A stretch of 9,008 nucleotides of DNA from DASTGO01 sp035719045 (GTDB lineage Bacteria; Actinomycetota; Actinomycetes; Actinomycetales; Kineosporiaceae), in contig DASTGO010000121.1 in assembly GCA_035719045.1 (NCBI GenBank), forward strand, positions 1-9,008. Direction: 5' to 3'. The notes below the pieces were generated by a model. It was not told where the DNA came from, did not search any database, and was given only the letters and a program-made list of their open reading frames with translations. Positions 4,511 to 9,008 of this stretch are shown one piece after another (the stretch's first letter is position 1; every line of letters starts with the position of its first letter). The position numbers and the translations under genes are program-made.

Positions 4511-6898
4511 CTACGCCGGCAGGGACTCCGGCTCGAAGACCGCCGGCAGCGTGTTCGCGTGGGCGGTGCGCAACTCGTCCAGCCCGACCTCGAACTGACC
4601 CTCGACGGCGAGCACCGGACGCTCCACGGTCGCGCCGAGGACCACCGCCGCCACCCCGTGCGCCGCGCACAGCGCCTCCAGCCGGGGCTGCTCGGCGGGG
4701 TCAACGGCGACCACGACGCGGGCGGTGGACTCCGACCACAGGGCCACGAAGGCGTCCACCCCGTCCCGCTCGCACAGCCCGGCCAGCGACACCTCGGCGC
4801 CGACTCCGTAGCGCAGGCAGCCCTCGGCGAGGGTCTGGGCGAGCCCGCCCTCGGACAGGTCGTGGGCGGCGGCGGCCAGCCCGGTCCGGGAGGCGTCGAC
4901 GAGCAGGTCCGCGAGGGCCCGCTCGGCCTGCAGGTCGCAGTGCGGGGGGAGGCCGCCGAGGTGGGCGTGCTCGACCCACGCCCACTCCGAACCGGCCAAC
5001 TCGTCCCGGGTGGTGCCGAGCAGGATCAGGGTCAGCCCCGGCGTCCGCCAGCCGGACGGGGTCCGCCGGGCCACGTCGTCGATCACACCGAGGACACCGG
5101 CCACCGTGGTGGGGTGGATGGCCACCTCGCCGGTCTGGTTGTAGAAGCTCACGTTCCCGCCGGTGACCGGGATGCCCAGTTCGAGGCAGCCGTCCGCCAG
5201 CCCGGACACGGCACGCTCGAACTGCCACATCACGCCCGGGTCCTCGGGTGAGCCGAAGTTCAGGCAGTCGGTGACCGCCACCGGCCGGGCCCCGGCGGTC
5301 GCCACGTTGCGGTAGGCCTCGGCCAGGGCCAGCCGCGCACCCTGGTACGGGTCGAGGGCACCGAACCGGCCGTTGCAGTCGGTGGCCAGCGCGACCCCGA
5401 GCCCGGACTCCTCGTCGACCCGGATCACGCCCGCGTCGTCCGGCTGGGCCAGTGCGGTGTTACCGAGCACGTACCGGTCGTACTGGTCGGTGACCCAGGC
5501 CCGGCTGGACAGGTTCGGGCTGGACACCATGCGCAGCAACAGATCCCGCAACTGCTCGCCGGTCTGCGGGCGGGGCAGCCGGCCGGGCGCGTCGGCCTGC
5601 CGGGCGTCCAGGTGGTCGGGGCGGGCGATCGGGCGGGAGTACACCGGGCCCTCATGGGCGACCGTGCGCGGCGGCACGTCGACGACGACCTGGTCGTGCC
5701 AGAGGACGATCAGGCGGCCGGTGTCGGTGACCTCGCCCAGCACGGTGGCCTCGACGTCCCACTTCGTGGTGACCGCGAGGAAGCCCTCGAGATCGCCGGG
5801 GCGGACGACGGCCATCATCCGCTCCTGCGACTCGCTCATCAGGATCTCCTCCGGGCGCAGCGAGGAGTCCCGCAGCGGCACCCGGTCCAGGTGGACCAGC
5901 ATGCCGCCGTCGCCGTTGCTGGCCAGCTCGCTGAACGCGCAGGACAGCCCGGCCGCGCCGAGGTCCTGGATGCCGTCCACCACGCCGGCGGCGAACAGTT
6001 CCAGGCAGCACTCGATGAGGACCTTCTCCTGGAACGGGTCCCCGACCTGGACGCTGGGCCGCTTGGTCACGCCCGCGGAGTCGAAGCTCTCGCTGGCCAG
6101 GATGGAGGCGCCGCCGATCCCGTCCCCACCGGTCCGGGCGCCGAACAGCACGACCAGGTTGCCCAGGCCGGAGGCGTTGGCGAGGTGGATGTCCTCATGC
6201 CGCAGCTTGCCCACGCACAGCGCGTTCACCAGCGGGTTGCCCTGGTAGCAGGGGTCGAACACGACCTCCCCGCCGATATTGGGCAGGCCCAGGCAGTTGC
6301 CGTAGCTGCCGATCCCCGAGACGACCCCCGGCAGGACCCGGGCGGTGTCCGGGTGGTCCAGGGCCCCGAAGCGCAGCGGGTCCATCACCGCGATCGGCCG
6401 GGCGCCCATCGACATGATGTCCCGGACGATCCCGCCGATACCGGTCGCGGCGCCCTGGTGGGGCTCCACGTAGGAGGGGTGGTTGTGGCTCTCGATCTTG
6501 AACGTGACCGCCCAGCCCTCGCCGATGTCGACCACGCCGGCGTTCTCGCCGATGCCGACCATGAGGTGCTCGCGCATCTGGGGGGTGGTCTTCTCGCCGA
6601 ACTGCCGCAGATGCACCTTGCTGGACTTGTAGGAGCAGTGCTCGCTCCACATCACCGAGTACATCGCCAGCTCGCAGGAGGTCGGCCGGCGGCTCAGGAT
6701 CTCCCGGATCCGGTGGTACTCGTCCTCCTTGAGGCCCAGCTCACGCCACGGCTGCTCGACGGCGCCGTGGGCGATCGCCCGCTCGACGGTGTCGACGTGT
6801 TCCCGTGCGGCCGGACGCCCACCGGAGACCAGCGGGCCGTCGGGGTCCACCGCCTCACCGAGATCGGTGCCGTAGGTGCTGATGCTGTCGCTGGTCAC
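4511..6898 (-). CDS. purL: Phosphoribosylformylglycinamidine (FGAM) synthase, synthetase subunit PurL
   Basis: PurL uses ATP and ammonia supplied by PurQ to convert FGAR to FGAM, step 4 of de novo purine synthesis, in the cytoplasm. The 795 residues have the 'small PurL' layout of two AIRS-type N and C domain pairs. Diagnostic motifs are ELAMYSVMWSEHCSYKSSK near 76-94 and ESHNHPS at 136-142, which hold the active-site histidines known from the family. Further along are EPHQGAATGIGG, a nucleotide-site DLGAAGLS, TDCLNFGSPEDP, GGNVSFYNQTGE and DLSEGGL. All motifs look intact. GTG 6898 is chosen because GAGGAGAG lies about 8 nt upstream; TTG at 6916 is an alternative. The segment before EQPWRELGLKEDEY is somewhat longer than I recall for Streptomyces PurL. 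It is separated from purQ by a glycoside hydrolase gene rather than adjacent to it. Confidence 0.97.
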   Translation of the reverse strand: MTSDSISTYGTDLGEAVDPDGPLVSGGRPAAREHVDTVERAIAHGAVEQPWRELGLKEDEYHRIREILSRRPTSCELAMYSVMWSEHCSYKSSKVHLRQFGEKTTPQMREHLMVGIGENAGVVDIGEGWAVTFKIESHNHPSYVEPHQGAATGIGGIVRDIMSMGARPIAVMDPLRFGALDHPDTARVLPGVVSGIGSYGNCLGLPNIGGEVVFDPCYQGNPLVNALCVGKLRHEDIHLANASGLGNLVVLFGARTGGDGIGGASILASESFDSAGVTKRPSVQVGDPFQEKVLIECCLELFAAGVVDGIQDLGAAGLSCAFSELASNGDGGMLVHLDRVPLRDSSLRPEEILMSESQERMMAVVRPGDLEGFLAVTTKWDVEATVLGEVTDTGRLIVLWHDQVVVDVPPRTVAHEGPVYSRPIARPDHLDARQADAPGRLPRPQTGEQLRDLLLRMVSSPNLSSRAWVTDQYDRYVLGNTALAQPDDAGVIRVDEESGLGVALATDCNGRFGALDPYQGARLALAEAYRNVATAGARPVAVTDCLNFGSPEDPGVMWQFERAVSGLADGCLELGIPVTGGNVSFYNQTGEVAIHPTTVAGVLGVIDDVARRTPSGWRTPGLTLILLGTTRDELAGSEWAWVEHAHLGGLPPHCDLQAERALADLLVDASRTGLAAAAHDLSEGGLAQTLAEGCLRYGVGAEVSLAGLCERDGVDAFVALWSESTARVVVAVDPAEQPRLEALCAAHGVAAVVLGATVERPVLAVEGQFEVGLDELRTAHANTLPAVFEPESLPA

Positions 6899-7053
6899 GC
6901 TGCCGGCTCTCCTCAAGTCGCAGGCGGACGGCGAGCGGCGGGAGGCGGCCGTCCCGGACCAACGCTACCGGGCGCGGCGTACCCCTCCCGACCACGGCTG
7001 CGACAGTGCGCCACTGCGACGTCAGGACGGCCTGACGTCAGGACGCCCCGACG
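6899..7053 (-). promoter_or_regulatory. purL upstream region
   Basis: A 155-bp gap with terminator-like repeats on its right side implies that purL has its own promoter here. A possible -10, TAGCGT (complement of 6962-6967, TAnnnT type), lies about 64 bp before the start, but I see no matching -35. CAGTG-CGC-CACTG (7004-7016) is a small hairpin. A 15-mer at 6947-6961 recurs inverted at 8593-8607, upstream of the glycoside hydrolase. Confidence 0.4.
6947..6961. repeat. 15-bp inverted repeat, left copy (flanks the GH26 gene)
   Basis: GGCCGTCCCGGACCA here is the exact reverse complement of TGGTCCGGGACGGCC at 8593-8607. The two copies bracket the glycoside hydrolase gene on both sides. The core GTCC-G-GGAC is itself nearly symmetrical. 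By base composition alone I would expect about one such chance pair in a 9-kb GC-rich window, so the match itself is weak; the placement is what makes it notable. Confidence 0.5.
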
Positions 7054-7065
7054 TCAGGCCGTGAC
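7018..7065 (-). repeat. 16-bp tandem repeat x3 with terminator-like hairpins at the GH26 3' end
   Basis: GACGTCAGG begins at 7018, 7034 and 7050, an exact 16-bp period. Units are GACGTCAGGACGGCCT, GACGTCAGGACGCCCC and GACGTCAGGCCGTGAC. GACGTCAGG (7018-7026) pairs perfectly with CCTGACGTC (7031-7039) around ACGG, giving a 9-bp stem. CCTGACGTCAGG (7031-7042) is also a perfect 12-bp palindrome, so alternative folds compete. The third unit contains the TGA stop of the leftward glycoside hydrolase (7054-7056). A terminator for that gene is the simplest reading; there is no U-run. Confidence 0.8.
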
Positions 7066-8580
7066 CGCGACGGTGAACTCCCAGAGGGAGTAGCCCCACT
7101 GCGTCCCGCGCGCCCAGGCGTACACCTTCACGTACCTGGCCTGCCGGCCCGCCAGCGGCACCGTGTCCACCCCGCCGTTGCCCTTGTCGTCCTGGTAGAC
7201 CGTGGTCCAGGTGTTCCCGTCCAGGGAGAACTGGATCTGGTACTGCTTCGCGTATGCGGTCTCCCAGTTCAGCCGGACGCTGCTGATCGGGTACGCCTGG
7301 CCCAGGTCGGTGTAGATCCACTGCTGGTCGGAGTAGGCGCTGCTCCACCGGGTGGAGGTCTCCCCGTCGAAGGCCTTGCCTGCGTCGCGGGTGGCCGCGT
7401 CGGTGGAGGAGGCGTAGGCGGGCTGGTCCAGGGCCACGTTCGTGGTGTCCACCGGGGCCGGGGTGGCCGGCGGGGAGGCGAGGGTGATCTCCCCCTGGGT
7501 GAGCACCCGGTTGGCGGTGAAGGTCTGCCGGAGCCGGGCCGGGGTGTTGTAGGCGGGGTCGGTCAGGTATTCCGACCAGATCATGAAGTACGCCCAGCGC
7601 GGCTGGCCCTTCAGCTGCAGCGGGGTCGGCACCCGGCTGACCTCGGTCAGGGCGATCGGCTTGCCGTGCGCGACCGCCAGCACCTTGGCGTAGGTGTCTG
7701 CGCTGGGGAAGGTCTGCATCCAGGAGTCGAGACCGACCACGTCGACGTAGGCGTCACCCGGGTAGTAGTCGGCGAACGCGGCGGTGTTGACGTCCTTGAC
7801 GCTCCAGACCCAGACGAGATTGGTCAGGCCCTTGCCCACCAGGTAGTCGTGGGTCATCCGGAACAGCTTGCCGCTGCCGTCCGCGCCGGGCCGGCCGCCC
7901 CACCACGCCCAGGTGTCGTTCAGTTCGTGGTCCGGGCGCCAGAGCACCTCCACCCCGGCGGCCTTCAGCGACTGCAGGTAGGGCACGACGACGTCCATCC
8001 GGGACTTCCAGGTCGCGTTGAGCGCGGTCCCGTCGGTGGTCAGCTCCGCCCACTGCGCATCGGTGAGCCGGCCCATGATGTCCTTCGTCCAGTCACAGCT
8101 GGCCGGGGCGGTCGGCGGGCACATGTGCCACATCAGGGTGACCAGGGAACCGGACCGCCACTGCTGGGCGGCCGCCGCGACCATGGTCGGCCGGTCGGCG
8201 TCGCCGCCGAAGGCGAAGTCCCCGCCGTACAGGCCGGGAGTGACCCCGGTGATCGCCCGGGCCTGGTCGGTGTACTGGGTGGGCAGGTTCAGCGGTTCCT
8301 TGTTGTGCTGGCCCGCCACGGTCCGGGAGCCGCTGATCGCGGTGAGGTAGGGCAGCACCCGGGCGGAGGCGGCCCGGGCCGGCTGTCCCGCCGCCAGCGG
8401 CAGCACCCCGCAGACCAGGGCGAGCAGCGCCGCCAGGCCCGGGACGACCATCCTGCCCCGCGGCCGGACCGCCCCGCCCCATGCGTGCCGGGGACCGGTC
8501 TCCCGGCCGTCCCGGCTTCCCCTCGCCACGTCGCCGCGGCACCGCCCGATGACCCTCACCCCGTTGATCACGACCGGCAC
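7054..8580 (-). CDS. Secreted GH26-like glycoside hydrolase with C-terminal F5/8 type C (CBM32-like) domain
   Basis: This is a 508-residue putative beta-mannanase-type enzyme that probably acts outside the cell. A hydrophobic segment at 46-64 followed by QPARA-AS (cut near 70) is a Sec-type signal. Residues about 75-365 match GH family 26: GQHN at 90-93, LMWHMCPP at 149-156, WRPDHELNDTWAWWGG (acid/base Glu219, preceded by His218) and ALTEVS (likely nucleophile Glu313). Cys154 and Cys162 could form a disulfide. A Pro/Thr linker leads to a discoidin-type carbohydrate-binding domain at about 381-506 (AFDGETSTRWSS, WIYTDLG, QIQFSLDGNTW, ARYVKVYAWARGTQWGYSLWEF). GH26 also contains other beta-glycanase activities, so mannan is only the leading guess. 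The start is unsure: GTG 8580 has no good Shine-Dalgarno, and ATG 8451 (residue 44) would leave a signal lacking basic residues. It sits between purQ and purL, which is odd. Confidence 0.9.
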   Translation of the reverse strand: MPVVINGVRVIGRCRGDVARGSRDGRETGPRHAWGGAVRPRGRMVVPGLAALLALVCGVLPLAAGQPARAASARVLPYLTAISGSRTVAGQHNKEPLNLPTQYTDQARAITGVTPGLYGGDFAFGGDADRPTMVAAAAQQWRSGSLVTLMWHMCPPTAPASCDWTKDIMGRLTDAQWAELTTDGTALNATWKSRMDVVVPYLQSLKAAGVEVLWRPDHELNDTWAWWGGRPGADGSGKLFRMTHDYLVGKGLTNLVWVWSVKDVNTAAFADYYPGDAYVDVVGLDSWMQTFPSADTYAKVLAVAHGKPIALTEVSRVPTPLQLKGQPRWAYFMIWSEYLTDPAYNTPARLRQTFTANRVLTQGEITLASPPATPAPVDTTNVALDQPAYASSTDAATRDAGKAFDGETSTRWSSAYSDQQWIYTDLGQAYPISSVRLNWETAYAKQYQIQFSLDGNTWTTVYQDDKGNGGVDTVPLAGRQARYVKVYAWARGTQWGYSLWEFTVAVTA

Positions 8581-8641
8581 CCTAGCGGGCCATGGTCCGG
8601 GACGGCCCCGAGGGACTGCCGGCGGGCGGCCGCCCTACGGG
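8581..8641 (-). promoter_or_regulatory. Short gap between purQ and the GH26 gene
   Basis: These 61 bp contain a perfect 12-bp palindrome GGGCGGCCGCCC (8624-8635), a possible weak purQ terminator, and the right copy of the 15-bp inverted repeat (8593-8607). TAGGGT (complement of 8579-8584) resembles a -10 box but would overlap the annotated GTG, hinting that the true start may lie further in. There is too little room to be sure that the hydrolase has its own promoter. Confidence 0.35.
8593..8607. repeat. 15-bp inverted repeat, right copy (flanks the GH26 gene)
   Basis: TGGTCCGGGACGGCC is the exact inverse of 6947-6961 and lies 13 bp upstream of the glycoside hydrolase start. Together the copies could be ends of an inserted segment or two sites for one regulator. 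Neither is shown. Confidence 0.5.
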
Positions 8642-9008
8642 TCAGACGCTGAGCACCGCCGACAGGGCCGAGGTGAAGAAGCGCAGGCCGTCGGCGCTGC
8701 CCCAGGCCCCGGTGGCGCCCTGGACCGGCCCGAACAGCGGGTCGACCGCGTGCTCGGGGTGCGGCATCAGGCCGACGACCGTGCCGGTGGCGTTGGAGAT
8801 CCCCGCGATGTCCCGGTAGGAGCCGTTCGGGTTCACCTGGAGGTACCGGGCGACGACGCGCCCCTCCCCCTCGAGGCGGTCGAGCGTGGCCGCGTCCGCG
8901 ACGTAGCCGCCCTCGCCGTTCTTGAGCGGGACGACGATCTCCTCGCCGGCCGCGTACGCACGGGTCCACGCGGTGCGGACGCTGTCGATCCGCAGGCGCT
9001 GGTCACGA
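8642..9008 (-). CDS. purQ: FGAM synthase, glutaminase subunit PurQ (C-terminal part)
   Basis: This is the last 122 codons of a gene whose 5' end lies beyond the right edge. PurQ releases ammonia from glutamine and passes it to PurL in the FGAM synthase complex, together with PurS. The sequence is typical of the class I glutamine amidotransferase family: VRTAWTRAYAAGEEIVVPLKNGEGGYVAD, RYLQVNPNGS, DIAGISNATGTVVGLMPHPEHAVD. The MPHPEHA motif carries the His and Glu of the catalytic triad; the nucleophilic Cys is outside the window. The family is usually about 220-230 residues, so roughly half is visible. The reading frame is open to the window edge and ends at TGA 8644-8642. The expected partner purL is 1.7 kb downstream on the same strand, with the hydrolase in between. 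Confidence 0.95.
   Translation of the reverse strand, partial: RDQRLRIDSVRTAWTRAYAAGEEIVVPLKNGEGGYVADAATLDRLEGEGRVVARYLQVNPNGSYRDIAGISNATGTVVGLMPHPEHAVDPLFGPVQGATGAWGSADGLRFFTSALSAVLSV

Noticed and set aside
3630..4670. 346-codon reverse open frame encoding a repeated VYRPDR peptide
   Set aside because: It runs antisense to the PilZ gene and overlaps purL in another frame. The peptide repeat only reflects the DNA array.
3860..5251. 463-codon forward open frame through the repeat array
   Set aside because: It is kept open by the 18-bp period (multiple of three) and by GC bias opposite purL. It gives a repeated GTPDP peptide but no domain.
5612..7093. 493-codon forward open frame opposite purL
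   Set aside because: It is a codon-bias shadow of purL, rich in Ala/Asp/His/Gln/Val, with no recognisable protein family.
7666..8652. 328-codon forward open frame opposite the GH26 gene
   Set aside because: It is a shadow frame; the opposite strand carries intact GH26 catalytic motifs.

Overview
This is high-GC DNA (roughly 70% G+C by eye, with strong third-position G/C bias) from an actinomycete-type bacterium (Actinomycetota). The organism call rests on base composition, GTG starts, and an actinobacterial-style purine locus: PurQ and PurL on the same strand, plus a small 'sterol carrier family' (SCP-like) protein that usually sits near purF/purL in actinobacteria. No genus can be named from the sequence alone.

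Layout, left to right: (1) 1-221 has no supported gene but holds hairpins and a 17-bp x3 repeat. (2) 222-593 (-) is an SCP-like protein. (3) 594-770 is a divergent promoter region with a 14-bp perfect inverted repeat, a candidate operator. (4) 771-1832 (+) is a LacI-family repressor. (5) 1833-1913 is a convergent junction with two strong hairpins. (6) 1914-3590 (-) is a multi-pass membrane GGDEF diguanylate cyclase. (7) 3591-3707 is a divergent intergenic region with an AT-rich island. (8) 3708-4334 (+) is a PilZ-domain protein. (9) 4335-4510 is a convergent junction with a perfect hairpin and an 18-bp x8 tandem repeat. (10) 4511-6898 (-) is purL. (11) 6899-7053 is a leader/intergenic region with a 16-bp x3 repeat around GACGTC palindromes. 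(12) 7054-8580 (-) is a secreted GH26-like glycoside hydrolase with a C-terminal F5/8 type C (CBM32-like) domain. (13) 8642-9008 (-) is the C-terminal half of purQ, cut by the window edge.

How the genes fit together: PurQ (glutaminase) and PurL (synthetase) are two subunits of FGAM synthase, step 4 of de novo purine synthesis. They are normally adjacent, but here a secreted carbohydrate-active enzyme lies between them. Downstream of purL, an apparent accessory block (LacI regulator, diguanylate cyclase, PilZ c-di-GMP receptor) separates purL from the SCP-like gene. The cyclase and the PilZ gene are divergently transcribed from a shared 117-bp region, so a maker/reader pair for c-di-GMP is the natural inference. 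The cyclase has an intact GGDEF motif and no RxxD inhibitory site.

The most unusual non-coding signal is that four 3' gene ends carry short tandem repeats of 11-18 bp: SCP-like 17 bp x3, GGDEF 11 bp x2, the pilZ/purL junction 18 bp x8, and GH26 16 bp x3. Most are paired with perfect hairpins, and in three cases the repeat includes the stop codon. I found no RNA gene, CRISPR array, transposase or integrase.
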